DNA of 64,000 bases from Rhexocercosporidium sp. MPI-PUGE-AT-0058 (taxonomy: Eukaryota > Ascomycota > Leotiomycetes > Helotiales): NCBI GenBank assembly GCA_020746875.1, contig JAGTJL010000009.1, positions 1,860,001 through 1,924,000 on the forward strand. The letters run 5' to 3'. The position numbers and the translations under genes are program-made. Within the stretch, counting starts at the first letter, position 1; each line of letters opens with the position of its first letter. The notes below the pieces were generated by a model. That model was given only the letters and a program-made list of their open reading frames with translations, was not told the DNA's origin and searched no databases. Shown piece by piece: positions 34,351 through 46,532 of the stretch.

Positions 34351-36399
34351 TCACCTTAAAGGCTGCTTCACATCCTGGACACCATTTGCGATAACCTCTC
34401 TCAAAGACCAACGAGGTGGTGTGATCACACCTTGTAGGCCATTTGCTTTCCGCCACTCCTTTTCCATTTCTGGGCTGACTCCATCTGGAAGGTGGTCGGC
34501 TCCACCAGCAATACCGGTGGAGAACTTGAGTTGAAGAACATTGCCGATCTCGTCACATGCAGCGAGAAGACGGTCCATGTCGTCCTTGTTGTGAGCGGCA
34601 GAGACGCAGAAACGAGCACGGGATGAGACGAGAGGAGTGGCTGGATATCCGACAATGACAACGGAGATTTTTCGTCGAAGCATTTCGTGGGAGAAGGCAG
34701 GCATCTTGGCCGGGTTGTATAGCATGATTGGAATGATTGGCGAGTCGTCATGACCGTAAACAATGAATCCGAGACGCTTCAATCCTAGGCGAAGATAACG
34801 GGAGTTGAATGCAATACGTTGAAGACGCTCCTCTCCTTGTCCTGGGGAGATTTCACCAGAAATAATCTTGAGCGAGCTGAGAATCTGCATCAGAACTGGA
34901 GGAGTCGGTGATTCGCCATAGATAGTTGCGGCATTTGTGGATCGGAGCTTGTCGATAATGTGCTTGTCCGCGCAGACATATCCACCATTGGCACCAAAAG
35001 ATTTTGTCAAGGTTCCCATGAGAATGTCGACCTCAGCAGGATCAATGCCGAAGTAATCGCAAACACCACGGCCACGAGGACCGAGGGCGCCAATGGAGTG
35101 AGCCTCATCAACAAAAAGGTTGAATCGGTATCTCTTCTTGAGCTTCAAAAGACCAGGCAAATCGCACATTGTTCCTTCCATAGAGTAAAGTCCCTCGACA
35201 ACGACCAAGATCTTCTTCCAGGGACGGTGAGTTCTGGGTTGTCCTTGAGAGATGACCTCACGAAGCTTCTGCTCAAGATCATGCATATCGTTGTGCTTGA
35301 AAGAGCTAATCATAGCACCAGAGAGACGTGCACCAATTCGGATTGAAGCATGGTTCAACTCGTCGGAAATGATGAGACATCCCTTGCCAACCAGAGCTGG
35401 GAAAGAAGAAGCATTGGTCGCAAATCCCATAGAGAAAACCATAGCAGCTGGCTTTCCAACGAACTTCGCAATTCTATCCTCGACCTCCATAGCCAAATCG
35501 GAAGTACCGGCATCTGCGCGAGGACTGGAAGCACTGATACCATACTTCTTGATTGTCTCCTCAACAGCATCTGCACAAGGACCTTCAGATTGTGCAAATC
35601 CAAGATAATTGTACGAGCTCATATTGAGGGTTTCGGTGTATGTACCGGTAAACTGGTAGTGCTTGTTGAAATCATTGGTCTTTCGGTCCATCAATGTGAT
35701 GTATCTTCCGGGAACCCCGGTGATTGGACGAGCAAAGCAATCATCAATTCGCAACTTCAATCTTCGCACGTAGAAATTATCGAAATCACTGTTCAACGCT
35801 GCGTATCCATTGGCGGCTTTCAAATGTTTGTAGTTCTCAGGTCTGAATCTCTTTCCGAAAAAGTCTCTGACGTGACCGAATATGATGAGGACAAGGTAAC
35901 TGATGTAGGTGGTCAAGAGGTAGTAGTACGGGGGTTCGTCGAGAATGTGCTCCATAGTCTCTCCTTCCACGTATTGGCTGACATATCTGTGGCTTTGGTT
36001 CCCCAGAGGTCCGAATTGAGCGTCGATTTTTGCCTGTCGCTTTGCTTCTGCAACGGAGGGTGGTTGGAAAAGAGTGGTAGGAGGTTCGTCCATGTTGGCT
36101 TCTCCGGCCTTTGCGGTTGACAAGGATATAGTGGGTAAGGACAGAGAAGGAGGGCTGATGACTGGAGAAGGGTTGTTGAGCAGGTGCTGTTGCTGAGCTG
36201 CAACGGCTTGTAGGAGAGCTGCCTGAGCAGTCTGCTGCTCTTTGCTCTTCGGCGACGAAGAGAAGAATTGAGTCAACCTGTTCGCCTTGGAGGTCGACGG
36301 CCTCCGGGTAGCAGGTCGATCAGAGGACGGTATAACAACCGCTGAGCTGGGAGAACTAGCAAACGGATTTCGTGGAAGTCTTTGAGGCATTGTGTTCAT
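34351..36399 (-). CDS. LCB2: Serine palmitoyltransferase subunit 2
   Basis: Intronless gene, 682 aa (ATG at 36399; a second ATG at 36390 is also possible). With Lcb1 it condenses serine and palmitoyl-CoA to 3-ketodihydrosphingosine, the first step of sphingolipid synthesis in the ER. The first 120 residues are Ser/Gln-rich and disordered, longer than in yeast. A membrane segment follows near 160 (YYYLLTTYISYLVLIIFGHV), then the PLP fold-type I domain with NYLGFAQ, FVDEAHSIG and GRGVCDYFG. The PLP lysine lies in GTLTKSFGANGGY, which identifies the catalytic subunit rather than Lcb1. The C-terminal domain has PLVSSRARFCVSAAH. The open frames on the opposite strand are shadows. Confidence 0.97.
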   Translation of the reverse strand: MNTMPQRLPRNPFASSPSSAVVIPSSDRPATRRPSTSKANRLTQFFSSSPKSKEQQTAQAALLQAVAAQQQHLLNNPSPVISPPSLSLPTISLSTAKAGEANMDEPPTTLFQPPSVAEAKRQAKIDAQFGPLGNQSHRYVSQYVEGETMEHILDEPPYYYLLTTYISYLVLIIFGHVRDFFGKRFRPENYKHLKAANGYAALNSDFDNFYVRRLKLRIDDCFARPITGVPGRYITLMDRKTNDFNKHYQFTGTYTETLNMSSYNYLGFAQSEGPCADAVEETIKKYGISASSPRADAGTSDLAMEVEDRIAKFVGKPAAMVFSMGFATNASSFPALVGKGCLIISDELNHASIRIGARLSGAMISSFKHNDMHDLEQKLREVISQGQPRTHRPWKKILVVVEGLYSMEGTMCDLPGLLKLKKRYRFNLFVDEAHSIGALGPRGRGVCDYFGIDPAEVDILMGTLTKSFGANGGYVCADKHIIDKLRSTNAATIYGESPTPPVLMQILSSLKIISGEISPGQGEERLQRIAFNSRYLRLGLKRLGFIVYGHDDSPIIPIMLYNPAKMPAFSHEMLRRKISVVIVGYPATPLVSSRARFCVSAAHNKDDMDRLLAACDEIGNVLQLKFSTGIAGGADHLPDGVSPEMEKEWRKANGLQGVITPPRWSLREVIANGVQDVKQPLR

Positions 36400-39300
36400 A
36401 GACGGGGATGGACTGTTGACCAGGAATGTGCCGGCTAAGTGCTGGTCCGTGAGAAATTGTGGAATAGGAGTACTCTAAGCAAATAGAGACTGGTATTGTC
36501 TGTTGACTTGTCGTAGGTATGTGTTCGAGGGTAGGAATTCAGGGAGAAGTGTCGAGATATAGAAGCTGACTCGTCTAACCCGACTACAGCGGTGAGGTAG
36601 GTATCTTGATTGACGGTAGGTAAGGGTCTGATAAAAAGTGCGAAGCTCGTCAGTCTTGATACTTTCAGGGAGGAAGTCGATCGAGCAGATCGGAGGAAGG
36701 ATGTGGAGAGAGTTGGGTGACGATTCAGAGGTGGAGGTTATCCAGCTGTACTTCAGGGATGGACCTCGATGTTTCGATTCGAGCTTGCGTCTCAAGCAGG
36801 AACAAGGCAATTGGGCCCCATTATGGGGTTCATAGGAGGTAGGAGATAGGGCACATACCGACAAGAATCCTGCGATTGATAGCTGTGCAGATGGATGGTG
36901 TAGACTCGCAGGGTGTTGGTGCTCGTCGCGAGGAAAGCGCGTTCGGTTTTCTCGGTGGGTGGGTGGCGGGCAGAGCAGGTGAAGCAGTTACACGACTATG
37001 CAGTACCTCCCAGCTCCGGGTATTTGCTCTCACACCGAAGTGTATGCACGCACGCACACAACTTGACTTATTCGCACGCAATGCCCAAACAAGCTCGGAG
37101 TCGACGACGTTTGGATGGAACACGGAGGCGAGGTGAGGGGGAGGAGGAGGAGGAGAGGAAGAGGAAGGGAGGAAAGAAGAGGAGGAGGATGAGGATGGAT
37201 AGCCAAGTAGGTAGGAGGAGGAAGAAGAAGAAGAAGTAAGATGAGTAAGACGAGCACAGGAAAGTACTGTAAGAAGAGCAAAGCAGAGCAAAGAGCAGCA
37301 GGCCCACCGTGTCCGGCCGGGATGTTGTAATCGCCGGTGCATCCGCAGCAAGCACTTACACTTATGCAGCAGCAGCTCAACGCCTTGCAGATTGCAGAGC
37401 AGGGCTGGAATGGACCGGGCAGGGCAGGGAGGGCACTGGGCAGAAAGAAGCGAACAGCGAAAGCCGAGCGGGCGGGCGATACTGTTCGTACATACATAGG
37501 CAGAGAGATACGATAACAATCAAATTTTCTACAGTACTGCAAGGGGGGGTTTTGTTTGGTGTCTTTTTCGTCCAGTATTTGCACGGTAAGCCAAGCCAAG
37601 GCCGTCAGCCAGTGGGCAGGTTCTGGGCCAGAGTTCAAGCTTATTTGCCCTCCAGCCAGTCCTGGCGCTCTCTCGCAAATTGCATGTCCTGTGCAGTCGT
37701 CCAGTCCAGTCCAGCCAGTCCAAGCAAAGTGGGCCCATCTGCCGCAAAGGGGCTGCTGCCGCCTGATTGGCCTCGCTTCGGACGGAACGGATGGTGGGCC
37801 ACTCAAAAGCCGCCGTTGGCAAGACTCGGAGCTCTCGGATCCAAAGTGATGATTGAGAGATGATTGATGACAAGGGGGAGGTGGGGAGGTGGAATGAAGG
37901 GAAGGGGATTGAAGAAATGTGAAGCCCGAAAAGGGGGTGAGAGGAATCGAGATCAAGATTCGGAATACACCACGAGTAGTGGGGGCTGAAAGAGGTCGTT
38001 TCATGTTCTGTTTTGTGCAATTTTTGTGCAGATGGATCCATGTCTCGGAGGAGAGAGAAATTGCAGACCAGGTTCTGGGTGTACTACAAAGTAAGTCGGC
38101 TGCAATGAAACGGGAGATGCGTTTCTCATTGTCGATGCGATTAAAGGAGATACATCCGATGAACATAAGCACCTTCAATACACACCAATGCACCGCCAGA
38201 TATCAAATACCGAACGATGAAATCATAAACCGGGTTCACGGTTCGTTCGGTTTTGCTACTGTATCTATCTACCTCGGTACCAATCAAGTCGATCAACCTC
38301 TTCAAATCAAACAAACTCCTTATCAAACCATCTCGGTACTGTACTTCTTGCCATCTGCCGTTTGCCATCAGCCATCAACCCAAACTCTTCCCATCCGATC
38401 TCTCCCCCTCCCTCACAAATCTGCAAACCAAAACACCAAAACCCATCTGATGATGACGATGCCATGATATCCCACTTTATTTACACTTCACACCTACACT
38501 CTACACAGTTTTACACTCAATCGCAAACCATCCCAACCATCTAGACCATCCGATGAACGAACGATGAGATTAATTAAATGTGGAGACACCGATGATCTCA
38601 TCCCATCTCACCTCATGTCGTGCTGGGGGGTGGGGTGAGGATGGCTCTGCGCTGTCATGCCTAGCCTCACCAGAGGAGCCTCTGACTGTGCATGGAGCAG
38701 CCCCCGAAGTGCACAACAAAGCCAAACTAAACACGCCAAAACGCGAAGTCATAATAGCCATCTCCTAGCCAGCAGCTCTTAATTTCAGTAAGGAAGACGA
38801 GAGACGAGAGACGAAGACGAAGAAGGGATAGGCCTGGCTTAGAGGAAGTGCTGTACTGTATGACTTCAACAGTTTGGTGATGATGTCAACGGCTTGGTCT
38901 GGGGCTAGGCTTTGTTTGTCAACGACACTTTATCTGGTCTGCAGAACGACATCGGCGCTGCGGCTAATAGATGTGTGAGAATAAGGTTATCGCCACGCGG
39001 CTGCCCTGGACTTCCGACCCGAAAGGTTGGAAGGTATGGCTTCTCCTTCTTCTTCTTCTTCGGGTGGTGATGATTGGAAGGGGTCCTTTCTTCGGTAGAT
39101 AGAGATGGAAGTGTTTGTTTTGCTTTCTACTTCTATTCGAGAGAAGACAGTCTGGATCCAAGATTTGCTTCGTTAAGAGCAAGAGTATTTTCGCATGAAA
39201 CAAGTTGTTTCGGAGGTATTGCGTTGCCCTTCAGGAACACTTGATCCTTTGGATCTGAGCCTCGTTACGTTACGTCAGCGACGAAGGAAGCTCAAGATCA

Positions 39301-39844
39301 CCACCACTGTTGACATAAAATGCTTCTCAAAATATCTTGTAATTCGTCTTTGTTGACAGACAGTGACGTTTCTGAGATTGGGATTCTGGCTTCGGCAATT
39401 TATATGCATTTTTCCTTTCTTTCCACAGTTCATTTGGTCCCGAAGTTCGGGCATAAGAACTAGAACGAAATGTTACTGGGAGATTGAGCCCGCTTCGTCG
39501 TTTCTTTTCTGGCGAGATATTTATCAATCTGCCTTTCTCCAACAGCTCACTTCTCATCGCATCATGTTTCAAAATCACTCTTTCTTGCCTTGTATACTAT
39601 CCCTTCCTTTCTGTGGATATCAGAAGGGGAATGGAGCTCTTAAGCGAGTTCTGGGTGGAATGGGGGATATCGAGCTGTTGATTACGAACGTCCGCTATCA
39701 ACATTCAACGAGCTTTGGCCAAAAATGAATGTAAAATCACTCTCGTCAAATTTACTTCACAGAGAGAAATGTTCAGTGTCTACTTTGCCAGGTAATTACA
39801 TCCCCCCTAGTCTACACACCTCACCCTGCGTCTCTCCCCTTCCA
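36400..39844. other. Large intergenic region upstream of LCB2
   Basis: About 3.4 kb without a supported gene. The part nearest LCB2 is its promoter and 5' UTR. Positions 37138-37240 are almost pure purine on the plus strand (GGA/GAA repeats), which makes long but meaningless open frames on the other strand. The remainder is non-coding by eye. Confidence 0.45.
37138..37240. repeat. Purine-rich (GGA/GAA)n tract
   Basis: About 100 bp of nearly uninterrupted purines on the plus strand, imperfect GGA and GAA triplets. It accounts for Ser/Leu-rich open frames on the minus strand in this region. Confidence 0.7.
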
Positions 39845-41204
39845 CTAGAACTTCGGCACGAACATCGGCGTGTTCTTCTTCCACTCCTGATAATCCTTGC
39901 GATGCCCATACCTCTTATCATACTTATCCTCACTCAACGGCACCCCGCTAACCTTCAACAACAGAAACGTCACGAAAGCGGGACTAGCCGCACACAACCC
40001 CAGTCCCACCACTCTCCCCACTCCCCCCATCCCACTCAACCCCATTCCCCTCAAACCCACACCACTCGCCAACACCCCGGCAGCCGTAACAGCAATGCCC
40101 GTCCAGAGGGTGCTCTCCCCGAAGTAGTTCGGGTGGCGGGACTTGGACCACAGGCCCGAGGTGAGGAAGTCTTCGTCGTGCTCTTTGCGCTTCTTGGCGG
40201 CTACCCAGGCGTTCTTTTGGCGGTCGGCGGCGACTTCGAGGGCGAAGCCGCTGATGAAGAGGGAGAGCCCCGCGATGTCGGTTAGGGTTATCAAGGGGAG
40301 GGTGCTGAGGAGGGTGTGCGGGATGCTGTTTAGGGCCAGGACGGGGAGGAGGCAGATTGAGACCCATGCTGCCTGGCAGGATGTGTTAGATACACATACA
40401 AGCTTGTTTTGCTTCGCTTATGGGGAGCGGTCGAATATATCATGTCATAAAAGGTAAAGGGCTGCCTTTCTGACAGTACAGATTCATGATATGCAAAACG
40501 GGCAGGTTAAACACGATGGACTAAGAAGACAAAATTGGGGACATACCTGCGCAACGAAAGTACCCAAGAATCTAGAAGGCGACTTCTTGATCTCATCGAA
40601 CCGCGAATCTCCATCAGCCAACGCACGCTGGAAGAGATAACTTCCCAATCGCGCTGCCCAGATGGAGACAGCGGTGCTGAGGACGACTTGTCGCCAGTTC
40701 AGACCGTGAGGGCCTCCTGTGCCAGTAAATGCTGCGAGGAGGGAGGGGAAGCCCGGTTTGAGTGTACCGGCGAGGGAGGCCGCTGCGCGAGCGCGGAGGG
40801 TAGGGAGGTAGACGGAGAGAGCGGTGACAGAGAGGTAGGTTATAGCTCCGGCTGGAAGTGTTAGTTGTGAGGTTTGGTATTGTCTTGGGCGACGTAATGA
40901 GTGATTGGATTGCTGGGTGTGATTTGAAGCAGGTCTTTTGGGCAAGCTATTGCTGTAACTCCGAGGAAAGGATTTTGGAAGGTGGATTTCTTACAGAAGT
41001 CGTAGAATCGCTCGGATTCTGTAAGGATCGAGGGGACTGCCACAGCGCCTTGGATGGCAAAGGCGGTTGCAATGGATGGAACGAGTGTTCTAAGCAATTG
41101 TCAATGAGACCTCAAGTAACCTTGACTATGAAATTTCTGGAGACGAACCTGAGAAAAGGATTGCGGAAATTAGTGACATGGAGGAGGGTTTGGAGGAGAG
41201 TCAT
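39845..41204 (-). CDS. DUF1295-family membrane protein (steroid reductase/ICMT-like fold)
   Basis: Four exons (41204-41149, 41089-40995, 40851-40547, 40372-39845) total 984 nt, 327 aa. Several membrane spans are visible: TAFAIQGAVAVPSIL, AITYLSVTALSVYLP, VVLSTAVSIWAARLGSYLF, VSICLLPVLALNSIP, IAGLSLFISGFALEV and GIAVTAAGVLASG. The conserved catalytic-region signature of the DUF1295 and isoprenylcysteine methyltransferase-like group is LWSKSRHPNYFGE, followed by a C-terminal DKRYGHRKDYQEWKKNTPMFVP. Members are predicted NAD(P)H-dependent reductases or related enzymes of the ER, but the fungal protein's substrate is not established. The first two exons are only 56 and 95 nt and are the least certain part. 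Confidence 0.85.
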
Positions 41205-42024
41205 TGCGAGGCGTGATGAAAGATTGACCTAGGAGAGTGGGAAATGAGATGAGTTATGGCACTTTCACCGAAAATGATGGATGTTGAAGAAGACAGACCG
41301 AAAGCTGTAGATGTGTAGAATGTGCAAGTCTTTCTATTCCGTGGATGAGGGGTCGAGACCTGACTCGAGAGTTTGACGTTTCACAAGGCTAAAATAAAAG
41401 TACGTACTGAGCCTCAGCCTTACGGAATGTAGTGACGACATTATGCACAAAAGCGGCATCTGATTAGAGAGCTTTGGGTGGGAATTTTGCGAGCTCAGCC
41501 AAGCTATTTCTTAAAGAGTTAAACAGAGGATATTTAGCTGAAAAAGGAATGCCGGTGATTGCCTGCAGCTTCTTGATTTTACGGTAAAGATTATTGGACT
41601 CATGGTTTCGCAAATCGTTGACCAAAGTGCCCACGCTGTCCAAGAAGGACAAAAAGGACAAGAATCAAAGGCTTCTCTAATTTGTCGTGTCGGAGTGCGG
41701 CCTTCTTGGGTTGTCCGCGCACCGAACATAGTATGACCGCAGAATTCCCACCCCAGCCTCGTTTTGGCGGCAGAATGTCAGCTATCTTGAGCTACTCGTT
41801 GCTAGATGATATTCTGCATGGCCAAGTCTGGTGTTGTGGAATAGTGGTCAAGGTACCGCAAGTGAAAAGGTGCCTGCATATCTACATGAGTCTGCTGGCT
41901 GGAGCCGTCTTCACTAATCTGACACTGAGCCGGAGGAACAGGATTCCTAGCACAACGAGATGTAGCAGTCGGTATTTTCAACCTTCACTCCTCCAAATCC
42001 AGGACGAAATGAAAGGCAGTCGCT
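41205..42024. other. Intergenic, nothing recognised
   Basis: About 800 bp between the DUF1295 gene start and the deaminase stop. The short frames around 41464-41730 have no recognisable content. Confidence 0.4.
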
Positions 42025-42543
42025 TCAAGATTCCTTGATATGACCAGCCATAGCCACCTCTAATATCTCCTTCTCCATGCCTTCAACAAGTATCACTTCT
42101 ATCCCGGCATCTTCCAATTGTTTCCTCCCAGTATTCTGTCCCACGAACTTCTCTGGTTCCTTGACCCCAACATATACCGTCTTGATAGCATTGCCCAGTC
42201 TGATTATCCGTTCAACACAAGGCAGATTCCCACTCAGTCTCTTGAAGCATGGCTCGACCGTGGTATAAAGCACCGTTCCCTCTGGCAGAACATCTGCGAG
42301 CGCATCTTCGGACACTTTATGAGCTTCGGCCAGTTTAATAAAGCATGATTGCTCCGCGTGTGTGTTCCCCTCACACTCGAGCGTGTAACCTGACGCGAGA
42401 ACTCTGTTCGTCTTGGTGTCGATGAGGAGGGCTCCAACTCGATAATTTGTTGGCTTCGGAGGGGATTTGCGTGCCAGCTCGAGAGCTTCTCGCATGTACT
42501 TGGTGTGGTCGAGTGGAGGTCTTGACTTTCCTGGACGAGACAT
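42025..42543 (-). CDS. RibD/Rib2-type deaminase domain protein (cytidine deaminase fold)
   Basis: Single-exon gene, 172 aa, ATG at 42543 (MSRPGKSRPPLDHTKYMREAL). Zinc-dependent deaminase hallmarks are GNTHAEQ (His ligand plus catalytic Glu) and VEPCFKRLSGNLPC, where the spacing PC-x8-C matches riboflavin-pathway deaminases (RibD-type) rather than the PC-x2-C of cytidine deaminases. The conserved CVERIIRLGNAIKTVYVGVK and FVGQNTG...GIEVILVEG also match that group. It probably deaminates the 2,5-diamino-6-ribitylaminopyrimidinone 5'-phosphate intermediate of riboflavin synthesis. Unlike yeast Rib2, it lacks a pseudouridine-synthase domain. Divergent from the WD40 gene at 43272. Confidence 0.85.
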   Translation of the reverse strand: MSRPGKSRPPLDHTKYMREALELARKSPPKPTNYRVGALLIDTKTNRVLASGYTLECEGNTHAEQSCFIKLAEAHKVSEDALADVLPEGTVLYTTVEPCFKRLSGNLPCVERIIRLGNAIKTVYVGVKEPEKFVGQNTGRKQLEDAGIEVILVEGMEKEILEVAMAGHIKES

Positions 42544-43271
42544 GGTTGTTTCTGCACCGTGCTGATGAGAGAAAAGCTTCTTGAGCTCTCCTTGGTTATG
42601 GGGATTAAGCCTCAACCATGGCGGCCTGCCAATCAATTAGATGCCGAAGGACTGAACCAAGATAACCGGACCTTCAAATATCCCCTGGAATCCCATGTCT
42701 CACCATCGCAATTGCTGCAATGGATCTCAGTCAGTCCCTGGCTTTATCGCCGACAACAAATGGGCATCGCGGAACCCCGAACTGCATTCCGCCGCCGACC
42801 TTCCACGCCCCATTCCAGAAGTCATCCACACACGACGTCACATGGATGCGAGACCAAGTTCAAGTCAGGTTGGCAGCCCCAACATCAATAGATGAAACAA
42901 ACCGAGGCTAAGTGACTTGCGATGCGGCGTAACAAATATAATGACCTTAAAAGCTGACATCTATTGCTTTTGAGTCTGTCATCCAACCAAACCTTCCACC
43001 CGTACCCCATACGATCCGTCCATCATTGCACCTCTCGCCCGTTCGCATTCGCCTCGGATACCGCAGTCGCATGTCTTCCGTTTTGGAAATCCACATCGCG
43101 AGCGATTAATTCCCACTTCTGTCCCCCCACCATCCGGCATCTACGGAAAGAAGCACAAATCAGACTTCAACAGCTCTCGGGCACGCGCTCCCCTCTCGCT
43201 GCTTGGCTGGAGCTCTTGCTTGCAACTTATTACAGTAACTTCATTGAACACATGGAAATCCCGGTGCCGCA
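42544..43271. other. Divergent promoter region, deaminase and WD40 gene
   Basis: About 730 bp between two start codons that face apart. No gene is supported; it should carry both promoters and 5' UTRs. Confidence 0.5.
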
Positions 43272-46200
43272 ATGTCTGACGCTCTGCCGAAGATTAAGGT
43301 GACCGATTCGCAGTATCCTGAAGGTAATGGCACGGCTCTCGAGTCGCCCTCTACAGCAACGGATGGCGGGCAAACAGCAAGGCCGAGGTCTGCGACTTCG
43401 TCGGAAGGTAAACTTTCTTATTTCTCAGCTTGCTTGATATACGGGAACGCCCCTCGGGTCAGCCTGTTTTTCAAGATGTTCAAATGCCATGGCTCTTGTT
43501 ACTGGTTCCAGTGCTCACGCTCATGCTCATGCTCATGCTGACGATAGCTCTCAAAATAGGCAACACTCAATCCAATGGCAAGAAGTCACCAATTAATAAC
43601 CTAATACGAAATACTTCGAACAGAGAGAGCAATGGATCGAACCCTCCTCCACAGCAACAAGCACGCCCAACGACTGCCATTGATCCACTCTCCCATGTAT
43701 GTTCTCCTCGGTCATAAGTCCGTATGCCTCAAAGCAAAATACTCTATGGGAGACACTTGTCAGGCCAGTTTCGCTAATGCTACGCCATAGCACATCCTCA
43801 AGAGAACCAATACAGAGAATACGATCCCTCAGAAGCTGCGGAACGCTGGTGGTCCCGAAAGCCCCAATCCCGAAGTTGGAAGTCCAATCACCCCGGATCT
43901 ACCGCCACCCGGCAGACAGTTGACGCCTGAAATCAACCGTAGCGATAGTAATCCTAGCAAAGAGAAGAAGTAAGTGTCTCAGTGGTTCACAAGCGCCATT
44001 GCTGCTTACTGTGAGCCATGTGGCTTGCTTATTGTAACAGCTCAGTCGCTAACATCACCGCTACAGAAAGGGTGTATCCTTCCTCAGCCGGTTCGCAATT
44101 ATAGGAAGCAAGAAGAAAGACCATTCTGGGGATATAGACGACGATGAGTCCGAGCAGGGAGATCCGCGCACAGAAGGCATGAACGCTCATGTCTTCTCCT
44201 CTTCTATTGGCGCGAATGGATATATTCCTCAGCACAAGGAACCGCCACGGTATATCAAGGTTCGAGCACATAACAAGAAAGTCAGGGAGTTCGATCGCAT
44301 GTTTCTGGCGCAAGAGTTGAGCGGGACAAAACATGCTTTAAGCGACGAGAAAGTACCAGGCTTGACTACAGCAGCCTCCGAGCTTCCACACCCCCACAAG
44401 ATCTCGAAGTCGACCAAGACAAGTGGCGCAGTCTGGGCGACCGAGTTTAGCAAATGTGGAAAATACCTTGCGGCAGCTGGACAGGATCAAGTTGTGAGGG
44501 TATGGGCTGTAATCTCGACCCCAGAGGAACGGCAGGCGCATGAGTATGAAGAGGACGTGAAGTCGAGTACTTCTGGAGGGGCAAGGTTGAGCGCGCCAGT
44601 CTTCAGGTCAACACCGATACGAGAATTTGAAGGGCATACTGGAGATATACTTGACTTGAGTTGGAGCAAGAATAACTTTTTGTTGTCTTCGTCGATGGAC
44701 AAAACAGTGAGGTTATGGCATATTTCAAGATCGGAGTGCCTTTGCACGTTTAAGCACAAAGATTTCGGTTCGTTTCCTCAAGCAATCGTCACTGCTATTA
44801 CTCTATGATTGTTGTCACTCTTTGTTTCAAGATGCTGGTGATGGGACTTGATACTAACAGTCAACCAGTCACATCCATAGCGTTTCATCCTCGAGACGAT
44901 CGCTTCTTCTTAGCAGGGTCACTCGATTCCATCCTGCGACTATGGAGCATCCCAGACAAGTCCGTCTCCTTCTGGAAACAGTTACCGGATCTCATAACAG
45001 CAGTTGCCTTCACTCCCGATGGTAAGACAGCCATCGCTGGTGTCCTTAGCGGGCTGTGCATGTTCTATGAGACTGCTGGTCTGAATCCTCAAGGCCAAAT
45101 CCATGTACGGTCAAGTCGAGGCAAGAATGCCAAGGGATCCAAAATCACTGGTATCCGAACAACCACGTATCCGCCAAACGATCTGAATGGCGAGGTCAAA
45201 GTTCTTGTCACTAGCAATGACTCGAGAGTCAGACTATACAATCTCAAAGACAAAAGTCTAGAAGTGAAGTTCCGAGGACATGAGAATACATGCAGTCAGA
45301 TTAATGCCAGCTTTAGCGACGATGCAAGTTATGTCATTTGCGGCAGCGAGGATAGAAAGTCCTACATCTGGAACACTGGACCAATCGACTTGGATAACAA
45401 CAAAGACAAGCGACCACTTGAGTTCTTCGAGGCACACTCGGCTATGGTTACAGCAACTGCCATAGCCCCAACCGCGTCGCGGCAACTGTTGAGTGCTTCT
45501 GGTGATCCAATATACGACCTTTGTAACCCACCACCTGTAACTTTATTGTCTCGTGAGGAGTCTAATGTTTCCTCGATTCCTCCGCCTGGTTCTGAAAAGC
45601 GTCATTCGGATCCCATTAGTGAGCCTGCGAAGACGCCTGCCTATGTAGCAAGAAGTGCCCACAACGATGGGTTGATCATTGTCACAGCCGATTACCTTGG
45701 GTCCATCAAGGTCTTCAGGTGTGATTGTGCGTACCAGAAGAGGCGAAACGATCAATGGGAAACCAGTTCAGTTTTCTCCAAGAAAGTCATCAAGAGATCA
45801 GGCAGTATCATAACCCGCAACTCAGGTGGCTCCCATTCCAGACGCAACTCACAATCTCAAACCTCTCTTGCCAGTACCGCTGGCTTGCATTCTGATCACA
45901 TCCTCTCATGGAGGAATGGGATCACGGATGATTCGAGCATTCGAAGTGTCGCCAAAACCAATAGAAGTGATCGGAGTGTCTCTCCTGGAAAGTTCACAAG
46001 GGCTTCTCAATCTACTTTGAGTTCCCAGAATAATTTGGCAAGCACGGCTCGTCAACAGCCATATGTTCCTACACCTCTGACACACGCTTCTCCCAGTGTT
46101 TCAACCACAAGTCCGCCTCAGAGTATCTCCGATGTAACAAACAAGCAGAAGAGCACCCAGAGCAGTCCTCCTGCGCAACCGCCTACTCCTGGTTTCGTCA

Positions 46201-46532
46201 TCAGCAGAGAGACGGACGACAATCCTTTAAAACTCGACCCAGCGGGCAAGTCCTATCAATTCTGGAACGTTGCATCATGGAAACCTCAAGCACCCCGCGA
46301 GACTGCAAAACTGGACACCGACAGTCTGCGACCACCGCTTGGTCGTGGCGGAAGTGTCATCAGCAAGCTCAGCTCCGAAGAAGGCTCTTCAGGCGAATTA
46401 GAAGACGGAGACGAGAGCGAAGGCGACTCACTATCCTGTCGAAAATGCAACGGCAAAGACTTCCGGGCACGAAAAGTTGCCGGTAAGGGATTGGTCATGG
46501 TATGCACTCGGTGTGGGTCGGGCGTAGAGTGA
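43272..46532 (+). CDS. WD40-repeat protein, WDR44/Dgr2-like, with a C-terminal zinc ribbon
   Basis: Five exons (43272-43407, 43548-43696, 43791-43969, 44067-44767, 44869-46532) total 2829 nt, 942 aa. The N-terminal 220 residues are disordered, Ser/Pro/Asn-rich. A basic segment (YIKVRAHNKKVREFDRMFLAQEL) precedes the propeller, as in WDR44 and yeast Dgr2. WD repeats include GAVWATEFSKCGKYLAAAG, VRVWAV, HTGDILDLSWSKNNFLLSS, VRLWHI, ITAVAFTPDGKTAIAG and YVICGSEDRKSYIWNT. The C-terminal 300 residues are Ser/Thr-rich, ending with CRKC...CTRC, a likely zinc ribbon. WDR44 in animals is a Rab11 effector in membrane traffic; the fungal role is inferred. A second acceptor at 43559, 12 nt after the chosen one, also keeps frame. 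Confidence 0.9.

Noticed and set aside
35350..36120. 256-codon frame on the plus strand
   Set aside because: Shadow of LCB2 on the opposite strand.
37030..38193. 387-codon open frame on the minus strand
   Set aside because: Starts from repetitive purine/pyrimidine DNA, gives Ser/Leu/Pro runs with no domain and overlaps a microsatellite-like tract.
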